Shown: in pieces, positions 1 through 8,011 of the stretch
Layout: each line of letters begins with the position of its first letter
How positions within the stretch are numbered: position 1 is the first letter of the stretch
NCBI RefSeq assembly: GCF_021648855.1
Contig: NZ_JAKJHX010000063.1
Location: 1 to 23,587, forward strand
DNA from: Tychonema litorale BBK16
GTDB taxonomy: Bacteria > Cyanobacteriota > Cyanobacteriia > Cyanobacteriales > Microcoleaceae
Direction of reading: 5' to 3'
Length of the DNA: 23,587 bases
Position numbers and translations under genes: made by a program
The notes under the pieces: model-generated
Seen by the model: the letters and a program-made list of their open reading frames with translations, nothing else
Databases searched by the model: none
What the model was told of the DNA's origin: nothing

Positions 1-149
1 TAAGGGGGGCTAGGGGGGATCAGATTCTATGCAGCCTCATAAAAAATTGGTATAAGTTATAACGAACCGCAGAGAAAGCAGAGTGAAATAAGAGAGAGTA
101 ACACAATATGTTATCATTGGTTTGAGTAACATTTTGCATTAAATTATAG
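1..149. other. Non-coding left edge with repeat remnant
   Basis: The first 20 bases hold two runs of six G separated by CTA. This G-rich pattern resembles the C-rich repeat found on the other strand inside cimA near 13681-13707. The rest is AT-rich and leads into the methyltransferase gene. I see no convincing gene here and no strong ribosome binding site before the ATG at 150. Confidence 0.4.
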
Positions 150-1196
150 ATGAAATTTATAGATTTGTTTTCAGGTATAGGAGGTTTTAGACAAGGTTTT
201 GAAAAAATTGGCTTTGAATGCGTTTTTTCCTGCGAAATCAACAGCAAATGCCGAGAGGTTTACACAGAAAATTTCGGCGAAGTGCCTTTTGCAGACATCA
301 GTAACATCAATCCCGCCGATTTAGCAGACTTTGATATTTTAGTAGCCGGATTTCCCTGCCAACCTTTTAGCATTTGCGGCAAAAAGCTAGGGTTTGAAGA
401 TACTAGAGGTACGTTGTTTTTCGAGATTTGTAAAATCATCAAAGTAAAACAACCTCAAGTAGTTGTCTTGGAAAATGTCAAACACTTAATTCATCACGCC
501 AAGGGAAATACCTTAAAAGTAATTATTGCGAGTCTTGAAGATTTGGGATACAGCGTAAATCATCAAATTTTGAATGCTAAAGATTTTGGAATTCCCCAAC
601 ATCGCGAAAGAATATTCATCATTGCAACTAAGGGTAAAGAATTCAATTTTTCTCGACTTAAAACCAAGTTTCCGCCAAAACTCAGGGAATTTCTAGATGA
701 GACAGGAGATTTTGAAATATTGGACAAATCTGAGTATACTTTAATTGAGTATCCGAGGAAGCAAGATTCGGGATTGGTATTTGTAGGTTACAGAAATAAA
801 GGTACTTGGAAAACTGGCGTGAGGCCGAATACAGAGCATTTATCGAGGGTACATCGACAGCCGAATCGGATTTATTCGGTGGATGGCGTGCATCCGACAA
901 TTCCTTCGCAAGAAACATCGGGTAGGTTTTTTGTCTATTTTTGCGATCGAGATTTCGTGAGAAAGTTGACGCTGAAGGAATGTTACCGTCTGATGGGTTT
1001 TCCTGAAGATTTTAAGAGTTATCCGAGTGCGGGGGAAAGTTACAAGCAAATTGGGAATTCGGTTTGCGTGCCCGTGGTGGAGGCGATCGCGAAAGAAATA
1101 TTAAGTCAAAATTTATTGTATGATGAAATCAAGGAAACACAAAATCATCCAAAATCTGATTTACTCCGAAAATATCTATCAGTCATACCTCGTTAA
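150..1196 (+). CDS. dcm: DNA (cytosine-5-)-methyltransferase
   Basis: This 348-residue protein transfers a methyl group from S-adenosylmethionine to carbon 5 of cytosine in a specific DNA site. The family motifs appear in the right order: DLFSGIGGF at residues 5-13 (AdoMet binding), GFPCQPFS at 67-74 with catalytic Cys70, ENV at 108-110, QHRERIFI at 150-157, and near the C-terminus LTLKECYRLMGFP followed by QIGNSVCVPVVEAIAKEI. The target-recognition stretch lies between about residues 200 and 270; I cannot read its specificity. Length is normal for the family. No cognate restriction endonuclease lies to the right; one could lie left of the window, otherwise this is a solitary methylase. The 3' end overlaps the convergent gene at 1183-1593 by 14 bases. 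Confidence 0.93.
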   Translation: MKFIDLFSGIGGFRQGFEKIGFECVFSCEINSKCREVYTENFGEVPFADISNINPADLADFDILVAGFPCQPFSICGKKLGFEDTRGTLFFEICKIIKVKQPQVVVLENVKHLIHHAKGNTLKVIIASLEDLGYSVNHQILNAKDFGIPQHRERIFIIATKGKEFNFSRLKTKFPPKLREFLDETGDFEILDKSEYTLIEYPRKQDSGLVFVGYRNKGTWKTGVRPNTEHLSRVHRQPNRIYSVDGVHPTIPSQETSGRFFVYFCDRDFVRKLTLKECYRLMGFPEDFKSYPSAGESYKQIGNSVCVPVVEAIAKEILSQNLLYDEIKETQNHPKSDLLRKYLSVIPR

Positions 1197-1593
1197 ACCA
1201 CTCTAGCCAGTGGGTTAAGGTGGCTGCTGAAGCAATATCTTCCGATCCATATTCCTCACTCCTATGATAATAAATATAAGCTTTCTCATTACCATTATGC
1301 GGGCAGAACAAGCGGATTGTACGGTCTAGTTTTAAGCTTGTCCAAGCAAGTCTAATACTACCCTGATCATCAGTACCAGTCGAGCATTTCGGAAAACTAT
1401 TTCCCATGCTATCATAGGCCTCAACAACCAATTTCATCGCTGTCCTAAAAGCATACTCAGTCGGTCTTAAAATTCCGTACTCATCCTCTTCTTCTAAATC
1501 TAAAAGTTCGATTAGACGTTCGATAGTGATGCGGAAATTCGATAAACCGCTATTGCTGATGCTCTCAGTAATCTGTTCGTTCGCTACAGTCAT
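1183..1593 (-). CDS. Hypothetical protein, 136 aa
   Basis: This is an acidic soluble protein of unknown function. The N-terminal half is predicted helical (ITIERLIELLDLEEEDEYG), and the C-terminal half holds GSIRLAWTSLKLDRTIRLFC and ends THWLEWFNEV. It has no signal peptide or membrane segment. An AGGGA motif sits about nine bases before the ATG and supports this start. It converges on the methyltransferase gene, with the two stop regions overlapping by 14 bases. The shape resembles small proteins found in cyanobacterial accessory regions, sometimes beside toxin-like genes, but no partner gene is present here and I assign no function. Confidence 0.75.
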   Translation of the reverse strand: MTVANEQITESISNSGLSNFRITIERLIELLDLEEEDEYGILRPTEYAFRTAMKLVVEAYDSMGNSFPKCSTGTDDQGSIRLAWTSLKLDRTIRLFCPHNGNEKAYIYYHRSEEYGSEDIASAATLTHWLEWFNEV

Positions 1594-1679
1594 AAGATTA
1601 AATCCCTTTTAGGCGATCGCAACTTTGATCCTAACACACCCTAATCCTGTCCAATATCGCTCCTATAAATCCATCAGAA

Positions 1680-1704
1680 CCCCGACTTCTTCGAGAAGTC
1701 GGGG
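1680..1704. repeat. Perfect palindrome, 11-bp arms, possible terminator
   Basis: CCCCGACTTCT and its exact reverse complement flank a three-base loop. The hairpin lies just past the lysC stop codon, so it could end lysC transcription, although no long T run follows on the minus strand. Related hairpins with the same CCCGACTT core occur at 12514-12542 and 16756-16788, so it belongs to a dispersed family. Confidence 0.7.
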
Positions 1705-1729
1705 TTCTTGAGAATGACATAAACCTGTA

Positions 1730-3538
1730 TTAGGCGGGAATTTGGATTCTTTCTGTGCCCGCAAGTTCAAAGGCTGTGTGAATTGCCTTCAAAGCTATGA
1801 CACCTTGTTCTTCGTCCACAACGCAGCTAATTTTAATCTCAGAAGTTGCAATCATTTGAATATTGATTTTGTGCTGGGAAAGCGCTGCAAACATCTTGGC
1901 TGCTACTCCCGGATTTGCGATCATCCCGGAACCGACAACGCTAACTTTGGCAATTTCTGTATCAACCGCAACTTCGCCCCATCCAAATTCTGGCGCGGCT
2001 TTTTCCAAGACTATTTTAGCAGCTTCGGCATCCATTTGGGCTACAGTAAATGCAATGTCACGAGTCAATATGCCGTCGATATTATGACACCGTTGTGATT
2101 GAATGATTGTGTCTACGCTAATATTTTCTTCTGCTAAAAGTCCGAATAGTTTGGCTGCTACTCCGGGCCGATCGGGCAAATGACGAATTGCCAAACGCGC
2201 TTGATTGACATCGAGGGCTACAGCCCTGACTGCGGCTGGTTTTGCAGATGAGGAGTTAAGACCGATCGCGGAATTGGACACATCAAATGCTTGGCAGAGT
2301 TCGACAACTGCCCGATCGCAATCCACAGCATCGATCGTACAACTAACCTTCACCTCGGAAGTGGAAATCATCTGAATATTAATACCCGCATCCGCTAAAG
2401 TCTTAAACATTTCCGCTGCTACCCTCGGACGACCGATCATTCCCGCGCCTGCAATGCTAACTTTAGCTATTGGTCTTTCTTCGGCTTTCACTTCCGGTTC
2501 TCCCAATTCTGGGTGAGAATTCTTACCGAGGGTAGGAATAATGGCATCGGCAACGGCGGTGGCTTGTTGCAGAGAATTTCGCGTTACGGTGAAGGCAATA
2601 TCGTTGGTATTTCCTTCATGAATTGACTGGATAATTAAGTCTACATCAAGATTTTGTTGCGCGATCGCACCAAATAGCCGCGCTGCTACTCCAGGGCGAT
2701 CGGGCAAACGCAGCAATGACACCCCCGCCTGATCCAAGTCAAATTCCACCGCATCCACCGCTTTTGCGAGCTCCAAGCCCTCCAACGGACGCGGTTGGGG
2801 GGGAGGTGACACCACCCGCGTACCGGGGGCGTCGCTCCAACTAGACAGCACTACCAGCGGCACACCGTAATTCTTGGCAATTTCTACGGCGCGCGGGTGC
2901 AGCACTTTTGCGCCCAAACTCGCCAATTCCAGCATTTCGTCGCAAGTGATCTCATCCATCAACTGTGCGTCGGGAATCAAACGCGGATCTGTAGTCAGAA
3001 TTCCGGGCACGTCGGTATAAATTTCGCACCTGTCGGCCCGCAATGCTGCGGCGAGGGCGACGGCTGTCGTGTCGGAACCGCCACGCCCCAAAGTAGTAAT
3101 TTCCATTTCCTCGGCATCAGAAATTCCTTGAAAACCTGCAACCACAACAATTTTACCTTCATTTAGCTGGCTTTCAATCCGAGTTGGGTCGATCCGCAAA
3201 ATCCGGGCGCGGGTGTGGGCTGCTTCCGTGACGATGCCGACTTGGGCTCCGGTGAGGGAGATTGCGGATTCTCCGAGTTCCTGTAATGCCATACTCAAAA
3301 GTGCGATCGACACTTGTTCCCCAGTGGAGAGCAACATATCCATTTCCCGTTTGCTGGGATTTCTGGAAATTTCCTTAGCTAGTTTAACCAAACCGTCGGT
3401 GGTTTTGCCCATTGCCGAAAGTACGACAACTAGAGAGTTGCCAAGCTGTGCTGTTTTTACAACTCGCTTTGCTACTTCCAGAATCCGCGAAACATTAGCA
3501 ACCGAGGAACCGCCATATTTCTGAACAATTAGTGCCAT
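1730..3538 (-). CDS. lysC: Aspartate kinase with duplicated ACT-domain region
   Basis: This 602-residue enzyme phosphorylates aspartate in the first committed step to lysine, threonine and methionine. The kinase domain covers about residues 1-250, with KYGGSS at 7-12, [12 protein letters not shown], and [13 protein letters not shown]. The C-terminal 330 residues contain two similar halves. Each begins with an LPDRPGVAA(R/K)LFG segment and each has an (I/V)[22 protein letters not shown] segment. That implies four ACT domains, the arrangement known in cyanobacteria, where they usually mediate feedback inhibition by lysine and threonine. I chose the ATG at 3538 because [12 protein letters not shown] is the usual family N-terminus; the frame stays open to 3583, which would add 15 unrelated residues. 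It lies 69 bases downstream of ackA on the same strand. Confidence 0.95.
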   Translation of the reverse strand: MALIVQKYGGSSVANVSRILEVAKRVVKTAQLGNSLVVVLSAMGKTTDGLVKLAKEISRNPSKREMDMLLSTGEQVSIALLSMALQELGESAISLTGAQVGIVTEAAHTRARILRIDPTRIESQLNEGKIVVVAGFQGISDAEEMEITTLGRGGSDTTAVALAAALRADRCEIYTDVPGILTTDPRLIPDAQLMDEITCDEMLELASLGAKVLHPRAVEIAKNYGVPLVVLSSWSDAPGTRVVSPPPQPRPLEGLELAKAVDAVEFDLDQAGVSLLRLPDRPGVAARLFGAIAQQNLDVDLIIQSIHEGNTNDIAFTVTRNSLQQATAVADAIIPTLGKNSHPELGEPEVKAEERPIAKVSIAGAGMIGRPRVAAEMFKTLADAGINIQMISTSEVKVSCTIDAVDCDRAVVELCQAFDVSNSAIGLNSSSAKPAAVRAVALDVNQARLAIRHLPDRPGVAAKLFGLLAEENISVDTIIQSQRCHNIDGILTRDIAFTVAQMDAEAAKIVLEKAAPEFGWGEVAVDTEIAKVSVVGSGMIANPGVAAKMFAALSQHKINIQMIATSEIKISCVVDEEQGVIALKAIHTAFELAGTERIQIPA

Positions 3539-3607
3539 ATATCTATATCTTAGAGAAAATAATGCAATCTTATTATGCCTCAACCCTACAGCTACAGCCT
3601 AAGTAAA

Positions 3608-4828
3608 TTAAACTCTTTGCGAGTAAACTTTCCAACATTCCCGCGCAATTTCCCAATCTTCCTGGGTGTGAATTACCAAAACTCTCACCGCTGAATCAAT
3701 CGCCGCAATATCTTCATCGCCCTGCACTTGTTGATTCTTCTCTCCATCCAATTTTAAACCCATAAATCCAAAAGCTTCGCAAGCAGCCGATCGCACAACC
3801 GCAGAATTCTCCCCAACACCCGCCGTAAAAATCAAAGTATCTAACCCGCCCAAACTCGCCAGCATCGCCCCAATTCCCGCGCGCAAACGGTGAATATAAA
3901 TATCCAATGCCAGTTGAGCTCTTTCATTACCTTGATTAATCGCATTTCCAATCTGCCGCATATCACCAGACACCCCAGAAATCCCTTTTAAACCAGAATT
4001 TTGATTGAGAATATTATCTAATTTCTCAGCAGTAATATCCGATCGCCTTAACAGATGAATTATGATACCAGGATCGATCGAACCCGATCGACTTCCCATC
4101 ATCAAACCTTCCAAGGGCGTAAATCCCATAGTCGTGTCCACACTCACCCCACCGCGAATAGCCGCCAGAGAGCATCCGTTGCCCAAATGACAGCTAATCA
4201 GCCGCAAATCGGCAGAATCTCGGTTCAGAATTTCCGCAGCCCTCCGCGCGCAATATTGATGGCTAATCCCGTGAAAACCGTAGCGGCGAATCCCATTTTC
4301 CAGCCATTCGTAGGGGCCAGGATACACAAAGGCGGCGGGCGGTAATTGCGCGTGAAAAGCTGTATCAAAAACTGCAACTTGCGGCACATTTTTGAGGATT
4401 TTTTCAATAGCTTCGATACCTTCCAAATTAATCGGATTGTGGCCGGGAGCAAACTCAGATAAACGAGCGATTTCCTGTTTAACTTCCGGCGAAATCAGCG
4501 TGCTTTGCTGATAGTTTTCCCCGCCGTGAACCACGCGATGACCGACAATATCAATCTCGTTTAAACTGTTAATAACTTGAGTTTCACCCTGCCACAGAGT
4601 CTCTAGCATTCGAGCGATCGCCCCAGCGCGATAATCCGAGGCAATTTCTTCCTCAAACCTATGACCAACAGCAGTTGTGACTTGCAACTGCCCCGCACCT
4701 TCGCGGTGACTCCAGTCTATTTTTGCTTCCCACAGAGGTTCTGGCGGGCGATCGGGAAGCGTGTCATTTAGTTCGTAAAAGCAGCTTTTTTGACTGCTAG
4801 AACCTGCGTTTAAAACTAAGATTTTCAT
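3608..4828 (-). CDS. ackA: Acetate kinase
   Basis: This 406-residue protein interconverts acetyl phosphate plus ADP with acetate plus ATP in the cytosol. The family signatures are present: LVLNAGSSS near the N-terminus, VVHGGENY, FDTAFH, YGFHGISHQY, SCHLGNGCSLAAI, DTTMGFTPLEGLMMGSRSG and FTAGVGENS. The length matches typical AckA (about 400 residues) and no key motif is missing. The phosphoketolase gene at 8353-10830, also on the minus strand, makes the acetyl phosphate this enzyme uses. Upstream of the ATG are short GGTAATTGG-type repeats and a 16-bp inverted repeat rather than a clear ribosome binding site, so translation initiation may be weak or leader-controlled. Confidence 0.96.
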   Translation of the reverse strand: MKILVLNAGSSSQKSCFYELNDTLPDRPPEPLWEAKIDWSHREGAGQLQVTTAVGHRFEEEIASDYRAGAIARMLETLWQGETQVINSLNEIDIVGHRVVHGGENYQQSTLISPEVKQEIARLSEFAPGHNPINLEGIEAIEKILKNVPQVAVFDTAFHAQLPPAAFVYPGPYEWLENGIRRYGFHGISHQYCARRAAEILNRDSADLRLISCHLGNGCSLAAIRGGVSVDTTMGFTPLEGLMMGSRSGSIDPGIIIHLLRRSDITAEKLDNILNQNSGLKGISGVSGDMRQIGNAINQGNERAQLALDIYIHRLRAGIGAMLASLGGLDTLIFTAGVGENSAVVRSAACEAFGFMGLKLDGEKNQQVQGDEDIAAIDSAVRVLVIHTQEDWEIARECWKVYSQRV

Positions 4829-4870
4829 GGTAATAGGTAATTGGTAGTAGGTAATTGGGAGTTGGTAATT
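4829..4870. repeat. Degenerate short tandem repeat in the ackA leader
   Basis: The motif GGTAAT(T)(G)G recurs about four times immediately upstream of the ackA start codon. It resembles the short tandemly repeated sequences common between cyanobacterial genes. On the ackA mRNA it would form most of the 5' leader. Confidence 0.55.
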
Positions 4871-4892
4871 CAGGGCTTACTCACTCCAACCT

Positions 4893-4960
4893 CAGAAACC
4901 GGGTTTTTACCTTTTCTGCTGGTTGGAACCTGTGTATTTTGCTCAAAAACCCGGTTTCTG
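4893..4960. repeat. Inverted repeat, perfect 16-bp arms
   Basis: CAGAAACCGGGTTTTT at 4893-4908 is exactly complementary to 4945-4960, leaving a 36-base centre. It lies between the divergent ackA and psaK genes. A related sequence (AACCCGGTTTTTT) occurs near 20108-20120, so this is probably a dispersed element of MITE-like or palindromic type, not a site specific to either gene. Confidence 0.75.
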
Positions 4961-5104
4961 GCTACCCGTATTGATTGTTAGCTATTCACTAATGACGACT
5001 TTATTAAGAAATTTATCAAAATATTAAGTATTAATGCAATCTGTAGTCAAGCGTTACGGTTATTTGATATATCTTCCTCATCAGATTTTCATTGATTAAA
5101 GTTT

Positions 5105-5110
5105 AAGGAG
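5105..5110 (+). promoter_or_regulatory. Ribosome binding site of psaK
   Basis: AAGGAG stands nine bases before the ATG at 5120. It is one of the strongest Shine-Dalgarno matches in the window, as expected for an abundant photosystem subunit. Confidence 0.75.
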
Positions 5111-5119
5111 CTGATCGCC

Positions 5120-5380
5120 ATGTTGACAAGTATTTTATTAACCGTTGCCCCTCGTACCGTAGAATGGAGCCCCACCATTGCGGTAATTATGATTGTCTGC
5201 AATATTCTAGCCATTGCTTTCGGCAAATTAACAATCCAGCATCAGAGCACAGGTGGGGCCATGCCTTCAGCGAATATGTTCGGCGGTTTTGGTTTGGGTG
5301 CAGTCTTGGGAACTACTTGTTTCGGTCATATTTTGGGAGCAGGTGCTATTTTAGGATTGTCTTACATCGGTGCTATTTAG
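5120..5380 (+). CDS. psaK: Photosystem I reaction center subunit PsaK
   Basis: This 86-residue thylakoid membrane protein sits at the edge of photosystem I, where it binds chlorophyll and helps contact antenna. There are two hydrophobic helices: about residues 19-38 (IAVIMIVCNILAIAFGK) and about 53-86 (GGFGLGAVLGTTCFGH to LSYIGAI). A polar loop with HQSTGGAMPSANMFGG lies between them. The size and two-helix layout match cyanobacterial PsaK. The start has a strong AAGGAG site. It is transcribed alone, between divergent ackA and the convergent phosphatase gene. Cyanobacteria can carry several psaK copies; the sequence alone does not say which isoform this is. Confidence 0.93.
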   Translation: MLTSILLTVAPRTVEWSPTIAVIMIVCNILAIAFGKLTIQHQSTGGAMPSANMFGGFGLGAVLGTTCFGHILGAGAILGLSYIGAI

Positions 5381-5412
5381 TTTCAGGCTGTAGGGTGCGC
5401 GATCGCACTTTA

Positions 5413-5444
5413 TCCGCAATTTCAAGTACCTGGTAAATTGCGGA
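5413..5444. terminator. Hairpin between convergent psaK and phosphatase genes
   Basis: TCCGCAATTT at 5413-5422 pairs perfectly with AAATTGCGGA at 5435-5444 across a 12-base loop. A short GATTTT follows on the plus strand, so it may terminate psaK. The second arm lies within the last codons of the phosphatase gene. Confidence 0.5.
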
Positions 5445-6060
5445 GATTTTCATCCATGTGCGATCGATCGCCCAAAACCTCCAACATAGGCCCGCGCAAA
5501 TCAAACTTGACAATACTAATAGAAGCTGCTAAAGCGGCAATGCGATTGCGATAACTTCCGAGATCGATCCCCAACAAACCGCACAGAATAATCCGAATAG
5601 TCGCCTTATGGGAAACCACCAAAACATTACCATTTTTGTACTTTTCCTGAATTTCTGCAATAACTAAGGAAGCCCGACTGGCAATTTGCACAGAAGTTTC
5701 GCCGCCGTTTGGTGCATTCCAAGCCGGTTCAGTCAGCCAGTTAATATAATCTTCAGGATATTCTTGCTTGACAGCTTCTAAGGTTTTGCCTTCCCACTTC
5801 CCGTACTTAATTTCCTTAAGTCCGTCGCGCAACTGCATTTCAATCCCTAGAGTATCGCACAAAGGTGTTGCAGTTGCGATCGTCCGTTTCATCGGGCTAA
5901 CATAAACAGCATCCCAGGGCAATTTTGCGTAAGCTGCGCCAAATTGTTCAGCCATTTGAGCACCTTCGGCTGTTAATTCCGGGTCGATGTCGCCGCAGAA
6001 ACCACCTGTTTTGCTGTAAACTGTTTCACCGTGGCGTAGAAAGTAGATTTTTAAGCTCAT
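5422..6060 (-). CDS. Histidine phosphatase family protein (phosphoglycerate mutase-like)
   Basis: This 212-residue cytosolic protein belongs to the histidine phosphatase superfamily, which uses a phosphohistidine intermediate. Visible catalytic features are the N-terminal RHGET with Arg9 and His10, Arg59 in SPMKRT, Glu83 in KEIKYGKWEG, and His151 in VVSHKA. All four core residues are in place, so the enzyme should be active. The substrate cannot be fixed: relatives include phosphoglycerate mutases, alpha-ribazole phosphatases and broad phosphatases acting on sugar phosphates. The gene is monocistronic and converges on psaK. A 51-base dispersed repeat separates its start region from the next minus-strand gene. 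Confidence 0.88.
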   Translation of the reverse strand: MSLKIYFLRHGETVYSKTGGFCGDIDPELTAEGAQMAEQFGAAYAKLPWDAVYVSPMKRTIATATPLCDTLGIEMQLRDGLKEIKYGKWEGKTLEAVKQEYPEDYINWLTEPAWNAPNGGETSVQIASRASLVIAEIQEKYKNGNVLVVSHKATIRIILCGLLGIDLGSYRNRIAALAASISIVKFDLRGPMLEVLGDRSHMDENLRNLPGT

Positions 6061-6086
6061 AAATTCCTTAATTGTAACAGTTTACT

Positions 6087-6137
6087 CTTCAGTCCGCGAA
6101 GGCGGACTTCGTTCGTGTAGAAGCGGTTTCAACCGCC
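6087..6137. repeat. 51-base dispersed double-hairpin repeat, copy 1
   Basis: This stretch matches 21964-22014 at 46 of 51 positions. It contains two small palindromes, AGTCCGC/GCGGACT and GCGGTT/AACCGC. Its right end supplies the last two glycine codons and the stop of the gene at 6129-6845. Confidence 0.8.
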
Positions 6138-6845
6138 AATTTCATTTTTTTTCTCATTTTTACAAAATAGTTTGAAAAACTCCTTCAAATCATCTAAAGC
6201 AGGATTATCCCAATCCCAAATATCTTTTTTGTGTTCCATAACATAATCAAACTTAGACATACTGCATTTCTCTCCTGCTTGTTTCCGATCGTCCTTTGAG
6301 CAAGTATCAAATCTAATATAGTTGCTAATCCAAAATTTATCAAACTCTTTCTGTTTGATTTCCTTTCCCTGACTTTCTAGACAAGTTTTCCAACTATCCA
6401 AACAATCAGCATAGGGAGAATCTTTAGCCTTGATTGCCTTTAAGAGCGTTTCCAGTTCCCCTCTACCTCCCACATTTGTAAAGTAACAAGCCAATTTTGC
6501 ACTTGTGCCAAGTTTTGTACAAATATCGATAAATTGTTTAGTGCTTAACAAAGTTTTAGATTCAAACACTTGTTTTATACATTTATTTACCAATTCCAGC
6601 CGCTCTTGCTCTGAGCAATTATCAATATCGATAATAATTCCAATCTTCTCGATATCTTTTCGGTCAATCTTTCTTTCTAAATTTTTTAAAGCTTTGGTTA
6701 ACTCTGTTCCGCTCAAGCCTTCCAAACTTTGATAATCATCTATATAAATAGGTGATGCTACCTGGATATCGCAGTTTAATTTCTCAACCATTCCCTGCAT
6801 AAAAATTCTATCATTTTTACTTTCTACTATGACAATATTACTCAC
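6129..6845 (-). CDS. TOPRIM-like protein (DUF3226 type) partnered with an ATPase
   Basis: This 238-residue protein starts with MSNIVIVESKND and has IIIDIDNC further on. Glu8 plus Asp73-x-Asp75 fit the acidic triad of TOPRIM folds, which bind metal in nucleases and topoisomerases. The later GGRGELETLLKAI and C-terminal Trp-rich segment (KKDIWDWDNPALDDLKEFF) resemble the DUF3226 family; I infer the family from memory. The start is GTG at 6845, preceded by AAGGAG at ideal spacing, and it overlaps the ATPase gene by 8 bases, so the two are translationally coupled. ATPase plus TOPRIM pairing is the logic of OLD and PARIS anti-phage systems. Function here is inferred, not shown. The last codons come from a dispersed repeat. 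Confidence 0.75.
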   Translation of the reverse strand: MSNIVIVESKNDRIFMQGMVEKLNCDIQVASPIYIDDYQSLEGLSGTELTKALKNLERKIDRKDIEKIGIIIDIDNCSEQERLELVNKCIKQVFESKTLLSTKQFIDICTKLGTSAKLACYFTNVGGRGELETLLKAIKAKDSPYADCLDSWKTCLESQGKEIKQKEFDKFWISNYIRFDTCSKDDRKQAGEKCSMSKFDYVMEHKKDIWDWDNPALDDLKEFFKLFCKNEKKNEIGG

Positions 6846-7923
6846 CTCTCACTCCTTCTTTATGCTCTAGTGCGTAATTCAAAGTTTCCAAATCGAGCCG
6901 ACTTCCGATTATTTGATTTGTTTTGAGTTTCCTTGCTAGTTCAAAATAGGCACTGCTGCATTCTTTATTTAGTTCCAAACCCACATCAGCAAATGCTTGC
7001 AGCATCTCTAAACTGTGAGTTGTAGCAAAAATCTGTGTATCCACTTCAACCGCTAACCGAAATAACATTCTCCAAAATTCCTTTTGGTTTGTATGGTGAA
7101 TGCCATTCTCTATTTCATCAATTAGCAGTATTTTGTGTTCGCTGTTTACCAGTTTAAGAATAATTTCTGCAACTCGGTTCAGGGCATCTCCAAACAATGA
7201 GAGAGGTAAACGTTTTTCTCCTTTTCTTCTCAAGTATAGTGTTGGTTCGCCAATATAAAAACTCTCTACTGATTCGATTGCAGGATCGATAACTTGAAAA
7301 GCTTTCAAAACTTCGCTATCTTTTTCATTCAAACGAGCGCGATCGTAGGCTGCTGTGAGTTCTATTCCCGAAATCCTGGTAAACGAGGGAATGATTGGTA
7401 CTTCGCCAGGAGTAGGAATGGCATCAGTAATTATGGTATTACTACCATTTATTAAACCTTTGGAACCAGCAATTAAAGTGTTCATCGTGCCGGTAGTACT
7501 GAACGAAAGTTTATTTAATTTGTTTGTGCTGCCTATACTTAACCTAATAGTTGTCGGATCAATAGTTGTCGGATCAATATTTTTCCGATAAATAGTTGTC
7601 GGATCTATACATGGCTCAATTCTAATACTGGTATCATTATTTTCATCTTTTACAGTAATTAATATGTATTTATTTTCCCGTACATGAAATAAGTTGTCCC
7701 AGGCTTTGTCAGGCATAGCTTTCATCACTAATGATGATTCCTTTCTAAGCTCTCTTAGGAATAGTATGCTGCTAGGTTTTGGAACAACGTTGAGAAAAAG
7801 TGCTTCTAGCAATGTAGTCTTGCCAGCATTATTTTTACCGCCGATTAAATTGACTCTTTCAAACCCAGAAATTTTGATTTGCTCAAAGCACCTAAAATTT
7901 TGGATTTCTATTTCTTTAAGCAT
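6838..7923 (-). CDS. AAA family ATPase, RecF/OLD-like
   Basis: This 361-residue protein is a predicted ABC/SMC-type ATPase. The N-terminus MLKEIEIQNFRCFEQIKISG is typical of the RecF/OLD class. Walker A is GGKNNAGKTT at 28-37, Walker B is LLIDEIENG at about 266-274, and the switch histidine lies in ATTHSLEML near 301-304. LPLSLFGDALNR before Walker B is the signature-like region. An AGGGG site precedes the ATG at 7923. It is the first gene of an operon with the TOPRIM-like gene and overlaps it by 8 bases. Residues 107-126 are four 5-residue units, three of them DPTTI, encoded by a 15-base DNA repeat. That region lies between the nucleotide-binding lobes and may be a flexible, variable loop. 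Confidence 0.85.
   Translation of the reverse strand: MLKEIEIQNFRCFEQIKISGFERVNLIGGKNNAGKTTLLEALFLNVVPKPSSILFLRELRKESSLVMKAMPDKAWDNLFHVRENKYILITVKDENNDTSIRIEPCIDPTTIYRKNIDPTTIDPTTIRLSIGSTNKLNKLSFSTTGTMNTLIAGSKGLINGSNTIITDAIPTPGEVPIIPSFTRISGIELTAAYDRARLNEKDSEVLKAFQVIDPAIESVESFYIGEPTLYLRRKGEKRLPLSLFGDALNRVAEIILKLVNSEHKILLIDEIENGIHHTNQKEFWRMLFRLAVEVDTQIFATTHSLEMLQAFADVGLELNKECSSAYFELARKLKTNQIIGSRLDLETLNYALEHKEGVRGE
6852..6857 (-). promoter_or_regulatory. Ribosome binding site that fixes the GTG start at 6845
   Basis: On the minus strand AAGGAG lies inside the end of the ATPase gene, six bases before GTG at 6845. It supports the GTG start and coupled translation of the TOPRIM-like protein. Confidence 0.7.
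7546..7605. repeat. 15-base in-frame minisatellite in the ATPase gene
   Basis: There are four consecutive 15-base units. Those at 7546-7560, 7561-7575 and 7591-7605 are identical (AATAGTTGTCGGATC), and 7576-7590 is a diverged unit. Because 15 is a multiple of three, gain or loss of units keeps the ATPase frame and only changes the number of DPTTI peptides. Confidence 0.9.
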
Positions 7924-8011
7924 TACTGCCCCTTTTGAATGTACAAATCCTGACTCGCGATTGATTTATGCTAAGATAACTTTGAGATTGGTGCTTTTAA
8001 TTATACACTCT

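Noticed and set aside
5060..5085. HLR1-like (RpaB) site upstream of psaK
   Set aside because: Only the first half (GTTAC) fits the consensus; the second half matches poorly, so I do not call it.
7694..8011. Long N-terminal extension of the DUF433 frame
   Set aside because: It is antisense to the ATPase gene and unlike the family; the protein starts at ATG 8012.
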